Shown here in pieces: positions 52,491-62,148 of a stretch of 64,000 bases of DNA (position 1 is its first letter; each line of letters opens with the position of its first letter). Position numbers and translations under genes: made by a program. The notes beneath the pieces were generated by a model that was not told the origin of the DNA, made no database searches, and saw only the letters and a list, made by a program, of their open reading frames with translations. Source of the stretch: Sulfitobacter sediminilitoris (GTDB lineage Bacteria; Pseudomonadota; Alphaproteobacteria; Rhodobacterales; Rhodobacteraceae); NCBI RefSeq assembly GCF_010667575.1, contig NZ_JAABNT010000004.1, forward strand, positions 124,001 to 188,000, given 5' to 3'.

Positions 52491-53708
52491 ATGTGGGAAA
52501 AGGCACTCGACAGAATTCTCAGCCAGCTGATGGTGCGCGATCAGCTGCGTGTCCGTTTCCCTGATGGGCAGACCCGCATTTACGGACCGAACACCGGCGA
52601 AACTGCCTCCCTCGAAATCGCAGATATCGCGGCGCTGCGTGCGCTCTGCGTGAACCCCTCTCTGGGACTGGGCGAAGGCTTCATGAACGGGACGCTGACC
52701 TTCAACGAGCGCGGCCTCGAAGACAGCCTCGTGCTTCTCTTGAGAAACCGAGAGGCGGGCCAGCTTCCTGCCTGGCTGCGGGCGGCCCACCATATGCGCT
52801 ACCATGCGCGCAATTTCATTCAACGGAACAATCCGATCAGATCCCGGCAGAACGTCGCCCATCATTATGATATTTCGGACGACCTTTACCGCCTCTTCCT
52901 TGACGCGGACATGCAGTATTCCTGCGCGTATTTCACCGATCCGGACATGTCTCTCGAAGCCGCGCAAGAGGCCAAGAAAGCCCACATCGGCCGCAAGCTG
53001 CGGATCGAACCGGGCTGTCACGTCCTAGACATCGGCTGCGGCTGGGGCGGTATGGCCCTGACGCTTGCCAGGGATTTTGACGCCCGTGTGACCGGGATCA
53101 CCCTGTCCGAAAACCAGCTGAAGACTGCGCAGAGGCGCGCAGAGGAAGCCGGTCTATCAGACCGTGTCACCTTCAAACTTGAGGACTACCGCCACATCAG
53201 GGGCACCTTCGACCGTATCGTCAGCGTCGGCATGCTTGAGCATGTGGGTGTTCCTAACTACGGAACCTATTTCCAACGTGTCAATGAACTGCTGAGCCCT
53301 GATGGCATCGCGCTGATCCACACCATCGGACGCAGCGCGCCGCCCATGCCGCACGACCCGTGGATCAACAAGTACATCTTCCCCGGCGGCTATGTGCCCT
53401 CTCTCTCTGAACTCGCGGGTCCGCTTGAGCAGGCAAAACTCTGGCAAAGTGACATCGAGGTCTGGCGACTGCATTACGCCCGTACCCTGCGCCACTGGCG
53501 TTCCCGCTTTGAAACACACCGTGATCAGGTGCTGGCGATGTACGACGACCGTTTTGTACGTATGTTCCAGTACTACTTTACCGTCTGCATCATCGCGTTT
53601 GAGCACCAGATGCAGGCGGTCTATCATTTTCAATTAGCCCATGAGCGCAATGCCGTGCCTGTGACCCGTGGCTACCTCTATTCCGGCAACGTGCAGGGCG
53701 AAGGCTGA
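52491..53708 (+). CDS. cfa: cyclopropane-fatty-acyl-phospholipid synthase family methyltransferase
   Basis: Transfers a methylene from S-adenosylmethionine to unsaturated acyl chains of membrane phospholipids. The 405-aa protein has an N-terminal lipid-binding domain ('YGPNTGETASLEIADIAALR', 'LGEGFMNGTLTFNERGLEDS'), then 'RQNVAHHYDISDDLYRLFLD' and 'MQYSCAYFTDPDMSLEAAQE', the SAM site 'CHVLDIGCGWGGMALTLARD', 'SVGMLEHVGVPNYGTYFQRV' (catalytic Glu/Cys region), 'FPGGYVPSLSELAGPLEQAK' and 'RMFQYYFTVCIIAFEHQMQA'. Cyclopropanation or the related furan-fatty-acid chemistry of roseobacters are both possible. Start at ATG 52491. Confidence 0.91.
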   Translation: MWEKALDRILSQLMVRDQLRVRFPDGQTRIYGPNTGETASLEIADIAALRALCVNPSLGLGEGFMNGTLTFNERGLEDSLVLLLRNREAGQLPAWLRAAHHMRYHARNFIQRNNPIRSRQNVAHHYDISDDLYRLFLDADMQYSCAYFTDPDMSLEAAQEAKKAHIGRKLRIEPGCHVLDIGCGWGGMALTLARDFDARVTGITLSENQLKTAQRRAEEAGLSDRVTFKLEDYRHIRGTFDRIVSVGMLEHVGVPNYGTYFQRVNELLSPDGIALIHTIGRSAPPMPHDPWINKYIFPGGYVPSLSELAGPLEQAKLWQSDIEVWRLHYARTLRHWRSRFETHRDQVLAMYDDRFVRMFQYYFTVCIIAFEHQMQAVYHFQLAHERNAVPVTRGYLYSGNVQGEG

Positions 53709-53852
53709 TGTGGACGTAATCTGAACCGGGGTGTAGGAACTGATCCTGCTCAATTATGCATACGGATCGCCTTCACACCCAATCCCCCCTTGCACCCGGA
53801 CGCCCCATCCCTATAACGCTGACAATTTGCAAAATCACCGGGGGCCGTCACC

Positions 53853-56800
53853 ATGCCAAAGCGCACCGACATTCAGTCGATCATGATCATCGGCGCAGGC
53901 CCCATTGTGATTGGTCAGGCCTGCGAGTTTGACTATTCGGGCGCTCAGGCCTGCAAGGCGCTGAAGGAGGAAGGCTACCGTGTCATCCTCGTCAACTCCA
54001 ACCCGGCGACCATCATGACCGATCCGGGGCTGGCCGACGCCACATACATCGAACCGATCACTCCCGAGATCGTGGCCAAGATCATCGAAAAAGAACGCCC
54101 CGACGCGCTGCTGCCCACGATGGGCGGACAGACCGGCCTGAACACGTCGCTGGCGCTGGAAGAAATGGGTGTGCTCGACAAGTACAATGTCGAAATGATC
54201 GGTGCCAAACGCGAAGCCATCGAAATGGCCGAGGACCGCAAGCTGTTCCGCGAGGCCATGGACCGGCTGGGCATTGAAAACCCAAAGGCCACGATCTGTA
54301 CCGCCCCCATGAAGAACGGCAAGAAAGACCTCGCCGCAGGCGTCGCCATCGCCCTCGAAGCGCTCGAAGAAGTTGGCCTGCCTGCGATCATCCGCCCTGC
54401 TTTCACCATGGGCGGCACCGGCGGCGGCGTGGCCTATAATCGCGATGACTACGAGGCGATCTGCCGGAGCGGCATGGATGCCTCACCGATGGGGCAAATC
54501 CTGATCGACGAATCCCTGCTGGGTTGGAAAGAATTCGAGATGGAGGTCGTCCGCGACACTGCCGACAACGCAATCATCGTCTGTTCCATCGAAAACGTGG
54601 ACCCGATGGGCGTACACACGGGCGACAGTATTACCGTTGCCCCAGCGCTGACGCTGACCGACAAGGAATACCAGATCATGCGCAACCACTCCATCGCGGT
54701 TCTGCGCGAGATTGGGGTGGAAACGGGCGGTTCCAACGTACAATGGGCCGTGAACCCCGTTGATGGGCGCATGGTCGTGATCGAAATGAATCCCCGTGTA
54801 TCACGGTCCTCCGCGCTCGCATCCAAGGCGACGGGCTTTCCCATTGCCAAGATAGCCGCGAAACTCGCCGTTGGCTTTACGCTGGATGAGCTGGATAACG
54901 ACATCACAGGCGTCACCCCTGCCTCCTTTGAGCCGACAATCGACTACGTCGTCACCAAGATCCCAAAATTCGCCTTTGAGAAATTCCCCGGCTCAGAGCC
55001 GAACCTGACGACCGCCATGAAATCCGTCGGCGAAGCGATGTCCATTGGCCGGACCATCCACGAGAGCATGCAAAAGGCGCTGGCAAGCATGGAATCCGGC
55101 CTCACTGGCTTCGACGAAATCGACATAAGTGGTTTTTCAGCCGACCTCCCTCCGGACGCCCCCCAGAACAAGGCTGCGTTAATCAAGGCTATCTCGCAGC
55201 AGACCCCAGACCGTCTGCGCACCATCGCGCAAGCGATGCGTCACGGAATGAACAACGACGACATCCACGGCGTCACCATGTTCGACCCTTGGTTCCTCGA
55301 CCGCATTCGCGAGATCATCGAGACCGAAGAAAACGTGCGCAAGAATGGCCTCCCCCTCACCGAAGTCGGCATGCGCCACCTCAAGATGATGGGCTTCACC
55401 GATGCCCGGCTTGCCACCCTCACCGGTCGGGACGAAGACAATGTCCGTCGGGCCCGTCTGAACCTTGGCGTGCAGGCCGTCTTTAAACGCATTGACACCT
55501 GTGCCGCCGAATTCGAAGCGCAAACCCCCTACATGTACTCGACCTACGAAGCGCCCATGATGGGCGAGGTCGAATGCGAGGCCCGGCCTTCGGACCGCAA
55601 AAAAGTTGTCATCCTCGGCGGGGGGCCCAACCGGATCGGGCAAGGTATCGAATTTGACTACTGCTGCTGCCACGCTTGCTACGCGCTGACGGACGCGGGC
55701 TATGAAACCATCATGGTCAACTGCAACCCCGAGACCGTCTCGACGGACTACGACACCTCTGATCGCCTCTATTTCGAGCCGCTCACGTTTGAGCATGTGA
55801 TGGAGATCCTGCGTGTTGAGCAGGAGAACGGTACCCTGCACGGGGTCATCGTTCAGTTCGGTGGCCAGACGCCCCTGAAACTTGCAAATGGGCTAGAGGC
55901 TGCAGGCATTCCAATCCTCGGAACCACGCCAGATGCCATCGACCTTGCTGAAGACCGGGAACGTTTTCAACAGCTTGTGCAAAAACTTGGCCTCAAGCAG
56001 CCAAAGAACGGCATCGCCCATTCCGACGCCGAAGCCTTGGCCATCGCCGAAGACATCGGCTTTCCTCTTGTCATCCGTCCGTCCTATGTCCTTGGCGGCC
56101 GGGCGATGGAAATCGTGCGCGATATGGCCAGCCTTGAGCGCTACATCACCTCTGCGGTCGTCGTTTCGGGGGACAGCCCCGTCCTGCTGGACAGCTACCT
56201 TTCCGGCGCGGTGGAACTCGACGTAGACGCGCTGTGTGACGGCACGGATGTCCATCTCGCTGGCATCATGCAGCATATCGAAGAGGCTGGCGTTCATTCG
56301 GGCGACAGCGCTTGTTCCTTGCCACCCTACTCTCTGGATCAATCCATCATCGACGAGGTCACGAAACAGACCCGCGCCCTTGCTCTCGCGCTCAACGTCG
56401 TGGGCCTGATGAACATCCAATTTGCCGTCAAGGACGGCGAGGTCTACCTGATCGAGGTCAACCCGCGCGCCTCGCGCACCGTGCCCTTCGTTGCCAAGGC
56501 AACGGATAGCGCCATCGCCTCGATCGCTGCACGGATCATGGCTGGTGAAAAGCTCTCCGCTTTCCCGATGCGCGCGCCCTACCCGGCACAGGCAGCCTAT
56601 TCGGATGTACTGCCGCTGGGTGATCCCATGACACTGGCCGACCCCAACATGCCGTGGTTCTCGGTCAAAGAGGCGGTGCTGCCCTTCGCCCGTTTCCCTG
56701 GTGTCGATACTCTGCTTGGCCCCGAAATGCGCTCAACCGGTGAGGTCATGGGCTGGGACCGCGATTTCCCCCGCGCGTTCCTCAAGGCACAAATGGGTGC

Positions 56801-57209
56801 AGGTACGATGCTGCCCCGCAGCGGCTGTGCGTTCCTGTCGATCAAGGACATGGACAAGACCGACGACATGCTTGAAGCCGCGCGCATTCTGATTGGCCAA
56901 GGCTTCACCATTCTCGCCACCCGCGGCACCGCAACGTGGCTCGGCTCTCATGACATTCCATGCCAGACCGTGAACAAGGTCTACGAAGGTCGTCCCGACA
57001 TCACTGACATGATGAAAGACGGTGCCGTGCATCTGGTCATGAACACCACCGAAGGCGCACAAGCCGTCGAGGACAGCAAGTCCATCCGCAGCATCGCGCT
57101 GTATGACAAGATCCCCTATTTCACGACGGCCGCAGGCAGCTATGCGGCTGCACTTGCGATCAAGGCGCAGGCAGAGGACGAGATCGGGGTGAAAAGCTTG
57201 CAAGGGTAA
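53853..57209 (+). CDS. carB: carbamoyl-phosphate synthase large subunit
   Basis: Makes carbamoyl phosphate from bicarbonate, ATP and glutamine-derived ammonia for arginine and pyrimidines. The 1118-aa protein is slightly longer than the E. coli enzyme (1073). Two ATP-grasp halves: '[20 protein letters not shown]', '[20 protein letters not shown]' and '[20 protein letters not shown]'; then '[20 protein letters not shown]', '[20 protein letters not shown]' and '[20 protein letters not shown]'. The C-terminal MGS-like allosteric domain (about 990-1118) has '[20 protein letters not shown]'. Extra residues lie near '[19 protein letters not shown]', an insert in the first ATP-grasp. carA is not in the window. 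Near pyrD by pathway, not by position. Confidence 0.98.
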   Translation: MPKRTDIQSIMIIGAGPIVIGQACEFDYSGAQACKALKEEGYRVILVNSNPATIMTDPGLADATYIEPITPEIVAKIIEKERPDALLPTMGGQTGLNTSLALEEMGVLDKYNVEMIGAKREAIEMAEDRKLFREAMDRLGIENPKATICTAPMKNGKKDLAAGVAIALEALEEVGLPAIIRPAFTMGGTGGGVAYNRDDYEAICRSGMDASPMGQILIDESLLGWKEFEMEVVRDTADNAIIVCSIENVDPMGVHTGDSITVAPALTLTDKEYQIMRNHSIAVLREIGVETGGSNVQWAVNPVDGRMVVIEMNPRVSRSSALASKATGFPIAKIAAKLAVGFTLDELDNDITGVTPASFEPTIDYVVTKIPKFAFEKFPGSEPNLTTAMKSVGEAMSIGRTIHESMQKALASMESGLTGFDEIDISGFSADLPPDAPQNKAALIKAISQQTPDRLRTIAQAMRHGMNNDDIHGVTMFDPWFLDRIREIIETEENVRKNGLPLTEVGMRHLKMMGFTDARLATLTGRDEDNVRRARLNLGVQAVFKRIDTCAAEFEAQTPYMYSTYEAPMMGEVECEARPSDRKKVVILGGGPNRIGQGIEFDYCCCHACYALTDAGYETIMVNCNPETVSTDYDTSDRLYFEPLTFEHVMEILRVEQENGTLHGVIVQFGGQTPLKLANGLEAAGIPILGTTPDAIDLAEDRERFQQLVQKLGLKQPKNGIAHSDAEALAIAEDIGFPLVIRPSYVLGGRAMEIVRDMASLERYITSAVVVSGDSPVLLDSYLSGAVELDVDALCDGTDVHLAGIMQHIEEAGVHSGDSACSLPPYSLDQSIIDEVTKQTRALALALNVVGLMNIQFAVKDGEVYLIEVNPRASRTVPFVAKATDSAIASIAARIMAGEKLSAFPMRAPYPAQAAYSDVLPLGDPMTLADPNMPWFSVKEAVLPFARFPGVDTLLGPEMRSTGEVMGWDRDFPRAFLKAQMGAGTMLPRSGCAFLSIKDMDKTDDMLEAARILIGQGFTILATRGTATWLGSHDIPCQTVNKVYEGRPDITDMMKDGAVHLVMNTTEGAQAVEDSKSIRSIALYDKIPYFTTAAGSYAAALAIKAQAEDEIGVKSLQG

Positions 57210-57328
57210 TCCCCGGCTTTTGCTTCTACACGTCAAAGGCTTGAACGGCGGGTTCGAGGTGCGAAAAAGCAGCTATTGGCAAGCAATGGATATCCTGCGC
57301 ACGCGCCTGCAAATCAGCGAGAGTCTTG

Positions 57329-57772
57329 CTATTTACGGTATACCTCGTGGCAGGCTTTGCAGGCCGTTCCGATGCGCGCCAAACCACTTCGCAAATCCGC
57401 TTCGGCCTGCATCGACACCGCCAGATCGGCAGCCACGGTCTCCAGCGCTTCGGATTTCGCTACGAATGAGGTAAAGTCTTCCCAGATCACTGGGAGTGCC
57501 TCGCTCTTGGGATCGGTTTCCGGGGCCTCAAACAGGGTTGGAGTCTCTCTGGCATGGCGAGCGATCGCTTCTGCCGCCGCACGGGCTTCCGCCGCATCAA
57601 AGGCCTGATTGCCTTTCACCATTTCGCCAAGCACTTTCACGCTATCGCCCAGCGCCGACATCGACTGCATCCGCGCCATAACCGTCATGTTCTTCACGCC
57701 CGTATGGGCCAAGGCCAGCGTTCCGATGCAAAGCGCAGAGACGCTGAAAACAAAGAGAAATTTAGACTTCAC
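57329..57772 (-). CDS. class II cytochrome c (cytochrome c'-like)
   Basis: A 147-aa exported four-helix-bundle cytochrome. Heme attachment 'CKACHEVYRK' is the last element of the protein, as in cytochromes c' and c-556. The signal peptide is 'MKSKFLFVFSVSALCIGTLA' with cleavage after 'LA'. The mature N-terminal helix 'VMARMQSMSALGDSVKVLGE' carries Met residues that could be the sixth ligand (c-556 type). GTG 57772 is preferred as start because GAAAGGA lies 7-8 bases upstream; ATG 57781 directly abuts it. It is downstream of the DUF411 gene with a 33-bp gap, so the two are co-transcribed. Confidence 0.9.
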   Translation of the reverse strand: MKSKFLFVFSVSALCIGTLALAHTGVKNMTVMARMQSMSALGDSVKVLGEMVKGNQAFDAAEARAAAEAIARHARETPTLFEAPETDPKSEALPVIWEDFTSFVAKSEALETVAADLAVSMQAEADLRSGLARIGTACKACHEVYRK

Positions 57773-57805
57773 GTATCTCATCCTTTCGACAAGCCAGAAC
57801 CGTTA

Positions 57806-58279
57806 TTACGCAGCAGCGTAGCTGGTAAAGATTTCCGTGGACCCATCGCGTAGGATCAGATGCACGTCATATGCTTCGCGGCTGCTCTCTGGTCCCATCC
57901 CCGGCGACCCATATGGCATCCCCGGCACAGCCAGACCCACCGCGTCGGGCCGTTCTGCCAGCAACCGCCGAATGTCAGCGACCGGCACATGCCCTTCCAC
58001 AACATATCCCTCAACGTCCGCAGTGTGACACGATGCCATGTCTTGCGGGATATGTCGTGCCGTTTTTTCGCGGAAAAGGGCCGTACCCGCGCTTGCTTGC
58101 GTTGTTACCTGAAAACCGTCGGCTTCAAGAATATCAATCCACGCACTACAACATCCGCAATTGGGGTCTTTGAGTACATGAATTGAAGGTCCGCCAGCTG
58201 CACTCAATTGCCCCGGCGCAGCCAACAGTGCGGCTGCTCCAACTAAGAATTCTCGCCGAAGGATCCGGGCATCGCGCAT
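57806..58279 (-). CDS. DUF411 metal-binding protein, exported
   Basis: A 157-aa DUF411 protein. The family is associated with copper resistance loci and is thought to bind metal. The N-terminal twin-Arg-like leader is 'RILRREFLVGAAALLAAPG'. The mature start 'IHVLKDPNCGCCSAWIDILE' carries the CxCC cluster in a thioredoxin-like position, followed by 'IPQDMASCHTADVEGYVVEG', 'HVPVADIRRLLAERPDAVGL' and 'AVPGMPYGSPGMGPESSREA', all family-typical. AGAGGA precedes ATG 58279. It is upstream of a c'-type cytochrome gene in the same operon, an unusual pairing suggesting metal-redox work in the periplasm (inference). Confidence 0.92.
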   Translation of the reverse strand: MRDARILRREFLVGAAALLAAPGQLSAAGGPSIHVLKDPNCGCCSAWIDILEADGFQVTTQASAGTALFREKTARHIPQDMASCHTADVEGYVVEGHVPVADIRRLLAERPDAVGLAVPGMPYGSPGMGPESSREAYDVHLILRDGSTEIFTSYAAA

Positions 58280-58375
58280 TTCTTTGTCCTCTTCCTCATC
58301 TATGTGTCGACCTCACGGGTAAGGGTTCCAGCAAGGGCAAGGTCAACAGCTCCAAATCAAGATAACGAAAACTTG

Positions 58376-58437
58376 ACTGCGACCGCGAGCCGCCGTCAGG
58401 CACGCCATCGCCAGTCGCAGAAACTGACGGTCGCAGT
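58376..58437. repeat. nested inverted repeats between SDR and DUF411 genes
   Basis: ACTGCGACCG (58376-58385) pairs perfectly with CGGTCGCAGT (58428-58437); inside it, CCGTCAG (58393-58399) pairs with CTGACGG (58424-58430), overlapping the outer arm, so the two pairings are mutually exclusive. On the minus strand CAAGTTTTCG follows. It may be the SDR terminator or a switching leader of the DUF411 gene. Confidence 0.5.
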
Positions 58438-58459
58438 GTCACGCCTATTAGGCTTTCTG

Positions 58460-59236
58460 CTACCCCCACTGCCCTCCGCCATCCATATCAATCACCGTCC
58501 CGGACAAGTACTCAACACTGGGTGAACATAGCATGGCCGCCAACGCGCCCACCTCTTCGGGTTTTTTCAACCGGCCGAATGGCATCGTGCTTTCGTCCAG
58601 CAGTTCCTTCCAACGGCTCTCGTCTCCGAACTTTGACGCCGCACGGGATTTGTACAGCCCGACAACCCGGTCCGTCAGTGTTGGGGACGGATTGATTCCG
58701 AACACGCGCACCCCGTAGCTTGGTGTCTCGGCGCCAAGCGCGTTGGTAAAACCGATGAGCGCTGCATTCCCGGCTGCCCCGCAAATATAGTCGGGCCGCA
58801 CCGCGCGCCCGCCCATGCCAATGATGTTCACGATTACACCAGATTGGCGTTCTTTCATCTGCGCAAGGTAGAGTTGGCTTAGGTGAATGTAGCCAAAAAC
58901 TTTGAGCGCCCAGGCCTCATGCCACCTCGCCATCGAGATATCGGCCAGACCACCGCCGGGGATCGCGCCCGCGTTGTTCACCAGAATATCAATATCAGAA
59001 TGCGCACCCGCCAACCGATCACGGTCCTCTTGGATGCCAAGATCCCCGGCGAAAACCTCACACTGCGTTCCGGTTTCAGCGTGAATTTTTTCCGATGCCC
59101 TAGCCAGAGATTCGGCGTCACGTGAGGCAAGGACGACCTCTGCCCCTTCACGCGCAAAGGCCAGCGCCGTTTCAAAGCCGATACCGCGCGAACCGCCGGT
59201 CACCAGGACCTTTTTTCCCGTTAAGCCCAAATCCAT
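58460..59236 (-). CDS. SDR-family protein with an incomplete catalytic triad
   Basis: A 258-aa short-chain dehydrogenase-like protein from ATG 59236, which follows GGGGG by eight bases; ATG 59242 and 59251 are in frame. The cofactor site is intact ('KKVLVTGGSRGIGFETALAF', 'VLASRDAESL', 'DILVNNAGAIPGGGLADIS'). In the active site 'VNIIGMGGRAVRPDYICGAA' the Tyr remains but the Ser position is Gly and the Lys four residues after Tyr is Ala. It therefore probably does not do normal SDR chemistry, or uses other residues. The C-terminal 'YLSGTVIDMDGGGQWG' is typical of tetrameric SDRs. Confidence 0.88.
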   Translation of the reverse strand: MDLGLTGKKVLVTGGSRGIGFETALAFAREGAEVVLASRDAESLARASEKIHAETGTQCEVFAGDLGIQEDRDRLAGAHSDIDILVNNAGAIPGGGLADISMARWHEAWALKVFGYIHLSQLYLAQMKERQSGVIVNIIGMGGRAVRPDYICGAAGNAALIGFTNALGAETPSYGVRVFGINPSPTLTDRVVGLYKSRAASKFGDESRWKELLDESTMPFGRLKKPEEVGALAAMLCSPSVEYLSGTVIDMDGGGQWG

Positions 59237-59569
59237 ATTCATGTCCCCCATTATTATGCCGATCCGCAAGGCATGCTCTAATTTGTTTGGCATGCTTTAC
59301 TTTGTCTGACGTGAAGCAGCTTGGCCGCCAAGGACCATTTGCCAAAAGTAGAGTGCATTCGTTCACCGCCAAGGCAATACGTGCCGTCCCAGCCTTTCGT
59401 TCACCACACATCTTACCCATAGCGACTGTGCAAAACTTTGGTTAAAACCGCTGGGAGCCATTCCATGCAAACCTGCGCAGAATGTTCGTTTTCTACGGTT
59501 CGATGCCTGCACGACGGCTTCAGCAGAACTAAGACCGGCCAAGTCTTTGGCAAAATTGAAGGATTAACC
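59237..59569. other. 333-bp intergenic promoter region between the SDR and FabHX-like genes
   Basis: This divergent gap holds both promoters. Near the SDR side are two direct copies of GGCATGCT(C/T)TA (59270-59280, 59289-59299), 19 bp apart. The 59300-59569 part has an in-frame extension of the synthase from 59438 with Cys-rich codons, which I do not regard as translated, because AAGGA precedes ATG 59570. I see no RNA gene or other ORF here. Confidence 0.5.
59270..59299. promoter_or_regulatory. two direct GGCATGCTyTA boxes in the SDR promoter
   Basis: GGCATGCTCTA (59270-59280) and GGCATGCTTTA (59289-59299), each with a palindromic GCATGC core, lie 34-63 bp upstream of the SDR start on the minus strand. 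Spacing of 19 bp suits a dimeric repressor pair. No cognate regulator is adjacent. Confidence 0.4.
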
Positions 59570-60694
59570 ATGTACACTCCCGCCATCACCGGCACCGGCG
59601 TTTTCACCCCGGATCAGGTCATCACAAACGCCGAACTGGTCAAAGCCTTCAACGCTAACGTGGACCTCTATAATGCCGAAAATGCCGCCGCGATCGAGGC
59701 CGGGGAACTGCCTGCCAAGGAATATTCTTCGGAAGAATTCATCTTCAAAGCCAGCGGAATTGAACAACGTTACGTAATCGACAAGACCGGCGTTCTTGAC
59801 CCAAAAGTCATGCACCCCCTGCTGCGGCAACGCAGCGACGAGGAACCCAGCCTGATGGCTGAGATGGCTCTGGATGCTGCGCACAAGGCGCTCGCGGCTG
59901 CGGGCAAGACACCTGCCGACGTTGGCGCGGTGATCTGTGCCGCCTCTAATCTGGAACGCGCCTATCCCGCCGTTGCCATCGAGATTCAAAGTCTTCTGGG
60001 AACGGGCGGCTTTGCATTCGATATGAATGTCGCCTGCTCCTCGGCCACCTTTGGCATTCAGGCCGCCGCCGACATGGTGCGCAGTGGCTCCATCCGCTCA
60101 GCCCTTGTGGTAAATCCCGAGATCTGCTCCGCCCACCTGGAATGGCGCGACCGGGATTGTCACTTCATATTTGGCGACGTTGCCACGGCCACGCTGATTG
60201 AACGCGCGGAAGATGCAACAGGCCCATATTTTGAAATCAAATCCACGCGGTGCGCGACCGAGTTTTCCAACAACATTCGCAACAACAACGGATTCCTGCG
60301 CCGCTCCCGCCCGGACGGCGTCAAGGACCGCCGCGACATGCAATTCATGCAGAACGGGCGCAAGGTGTTCAAGGAAGTCGTGCCCATGGTCTCGGATCAC
60401 ATCGCACAGCATATGGCGGACGAAGGCGTTCAGGCGACCGATCTCAAGCGTTTGTGGCTGCATCAGGCCAACAAGTCGATGAACGATTTCATCGGTCGCA
60501 AGGTACTGGGCCGAACACCTGAGCCGGGCGAGCAGCCCAATATTTTGCAGGACTACGCCAACACATCCTCGGCCGGGTCGATTATCGCTTTTTCAAAGAA
60601 TTCCAGCGACCTGAACGATGGCGACAAGGGTTTGATCTGTTCATTTGGGGCGGGCTATTCAGTGGGTTCCGTGATCGTGGAGAAGCACGGTTAG
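59570..60694 (+). CDS. beta-ketoacyl-ACP synthase III, FabHX (PA3286)-like
   Basis: A 374-aa KAS III that condenses an acyl-CoA primer with malonyl-ACP. ATG 59570 has AAGGA upstream. The catalytic triad is Cys156 in 'FDMNVACSSATFGIQAAADM', His in 'RLWLHQANKSMNDFIGR' and Asn in 'LQDYANTSSAGSIIAFSKNS'. The extended N-terminal region ('FNANVDLYNAENAAAIEAGE', 'FKASGIEQRYVIDKTGVLDP') and 'CHFIFGDVATATLIERAED' follow Pseudomonas PA3286, which draws octanoyl-CoA from beta-oxidation back to fatty acid synthesis. Ordinary FabH is shorter by about 50 residues. The same role here is likely by homology and fits the beta-oxidation genes in the window. Confidence 0.92.
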   Translation: MYTPAITGTGVFTPDQVITNAELVKAFNANVDLYNAENAAAIEAGELPAKEYSSEEFIFKASGIEQRYVIDKTGVLDPKVMHPLLRQRSDEEPSLMAEMALDAAHKALAAAGKTPADVGAVICAASNLERAYPAVAIEIQSLLGTGGFAFDMNVACSSATFGIQAAADMVRSGSIRSALVVNPEICSAHLEWRDRDCHFIFGDVATATLIERAEDATGPYFEIKSTRCATEFSNNIRNNNGFLRRSRPDGVKDRRDMQFMQNGRKVFKEVVPMVSDHIAQHMADEGVQATDLKRLWLHQANKSMNDFIGRKVLGRTPEPGEQPNILQDYANTSSAGSIIAFSKNSSDLNDGDKGLICSFGAGYSVGSVIVEKHG

Positions 60695-60702
60695 AGGCAT
60701 AA

Positions 60703-61425
60703 TCAGCCGCTTTTCTTGGACACGCGTTGATGGACTTCCTCTGCGCTTTCGACCCGCTCTGAGTAACGGTCTACCAGATAATCGGCACGGCCACGTACCA
60801 ACCATGTGAATTTCACCAGTTCTTCCATCACATCCACGATACGGCGGTAGAATGGCCCTTCGGGCAGCCGTCCTTCAGCGTCGAATTCCAGCCATGCCTT
60901 GGGAATTGATGACTGATTAGGGATCGTTACCATCCGCATCCAGCGCCCCAGAATACGCATCTGGTTTACCGCATTGAACGATTGCGAGCCGCCAGACACC
61001 TGCATGACCGCCAACGTCTTGCCTTGTGTCGGACGGATCCCGCCCTTGAGCGACAAGGGAAGCCAATCGATCTGGCATTTCATAATTCCCGTCATCGCGC
61101 CATGCCGTTCGGGGCTGGACCAGACCATGCCTTCGGACCAGACAGCCAAGTCACGCAATTCAACCACCTTTGGGTGATCCGGCTCTGCTCCATCGGGCAA
61201 AGGCAGCCCGGTGGGGTCAAACATCCGCGTTTCACAGCCCAAAAACTGAAGGATACGCGCTGCTTCCTCCGCCGCACGACGTGAATAGCTTTGCGGACGC
61301 AAAGAGCCGTACAGCAACAGAATCCGTGGCTTGTGCCCCAGATCACCAGCCGCTTTCAGCGCATCTATATCAATTGCCGGTAGCTGATCCGCCTGAAGAC
61401 TGGGCAGATCGTCAGACACTTTCAT
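60703..61425 (-). CDS. arsH: arsenical resistance protein ArsH
   Basis: A 240-aa NADPH-dependent FMN flavoprotein; ArsH oxidises trivalent organoarsenicals and has quinone/H2O2 reductase activity. Motifs: '[20 protein letters not shown]' (FMN phosphate site), '[20 protein letters not shown]', '[20 protein letters not shown]', '[20 protein letters not shown]' and '[20 protein letters not shown]', all ArsH-specific. ATG 61425 is directly abutted by GAGG, so GTG 61419 may be the real start. It overlaps the preceding gene's end. No ArsB/ACR3 or ArsR is in the window; the ArsC-like gene is 48 kb away. Its 3' end converges with the ketoacyl synthase gene (8 bp). Confidence 0.94.
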   Translation of the reverse strand: MKVSDDLPSLQADQLPAIDIDALKAAGDLGHKPRILLLYGSLRPQSYSRRAAEEAARILQFLGCETRMFDPTGLPLPDGAEPDHPKVVELRDLAVWSEGMVWSSPERHGAMTGIMKCQIDWLPLSLKGGIRPTQGKTLAVMQVSGGSQSFNAVNQMRILGRWMRMVTIPNQSSIPKAWLEFDAEGRLPEGPFYRRIVDVMEELVKFTWLVRGRADYLVDRYSERVESAEEVHQRVSKKSG

Positions 61426-61870
61426 CCTCAAGGTTCAATTTCATATCGACCAAGACCTGCTGGAGCATCGTTGTCTCTTTTAGCAGGCGTTTGGCCTCGT
61501 TCACGCTGATCTGGCCGTCCTCCATGGACTGCTGGTATTCTGCCATCAGCATGGCAAAGCGCTGGCTCAGCGCGATCACGTCTGAATTCACACCGCCCTT
61601 GCGTTCTGCATTCGGACGGCGCCCTTCAAAATTCAGCCCGATACCCCGCAACTCTGCCAGGGCCGCCGTCACATGCGGATAACTGGCAACCTCCTCCAAC
61701 TGCGCCACGGCGTCGATGGGCATGAAGCGGTCCGAGTGCTCATCATTGTCAGAATAGTACCGTCCCAGAGTTGCCTTGGATTTACCGGTGACGCCGCACG
61801 CAGGTTCGATGCCCACATCCTTAACCAAAGCTTCAGTGTGCTTTTTCAGATAGCTGCCAATAATGGCCAT
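61412..61870 (-). CDS. phage CII-like / regulator-like protein upstream of arsH
   Basis: A 152-aa soluble protein: '[19 protein letters not shown]' helix, '[20 protein letters not shown]' (a turn-rich segment that might be an HTH with 'SKATLGRYY'), '[20 protein letters not shown]', '[20 protein letters not shown]' and '[20 protein letters not shown]' C-terminal helices. The arrangement recalls the phage-regulatory CII (CP76) family: DNA contact near the N-terminus, long helical C-terminus; this is an inference. GAGG lies 11 bases before ATG 61870. Its end overlaps arsH, so the two are translated together. Confidence 0.7.
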   Translation of the reverse strand: MAIIGSYLKKHTEALVKDVGIEPACGVTGKSKATLGRYYSDNDEHSDRFMPIDAVAQLEEVASYPHVTAALAELRGIGLNFEGRRPNAERKGGVNSDVIALSQRFAMLMAEYQQSMEDGQISVNEAKRLLKETTMLQQVLVDMKLNLEDESV

Positions 61871-62148
61871 ATCGTTTGATCCTCAAATCGCTGTACCCAT
61901 CGCCGGTCCGCACACCGGGGGAAAGGTCGTTGGCTTTTCCCATTAATCGGTCGACGCACAAATGTCATTTAGAAATCATCCTGACTACGTTGGCAGGATT
62001 TACGAGTGCCACTTCCCTCGGGTGGTGGTTGTTAGAGGTTCGTACGCCCCCTCGCATGATTGATGCCGCACACATTGGTCAGACGGAGGGTGGCGTACGG
62101 GCTTTGCTTGATCTTGATCGTTCTGTGCCGATTGGCGTAACAGACCGC

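Noticed and set aside
61876-62148. In-frame 91-codon extension of thymidine kinase
   Set aside because: The family begins at 'MAKLYFHYSTMNAGKS'; the extension has Trp/Pro-rich random composition. It is noted only because no ribosome site is seen at 62149.
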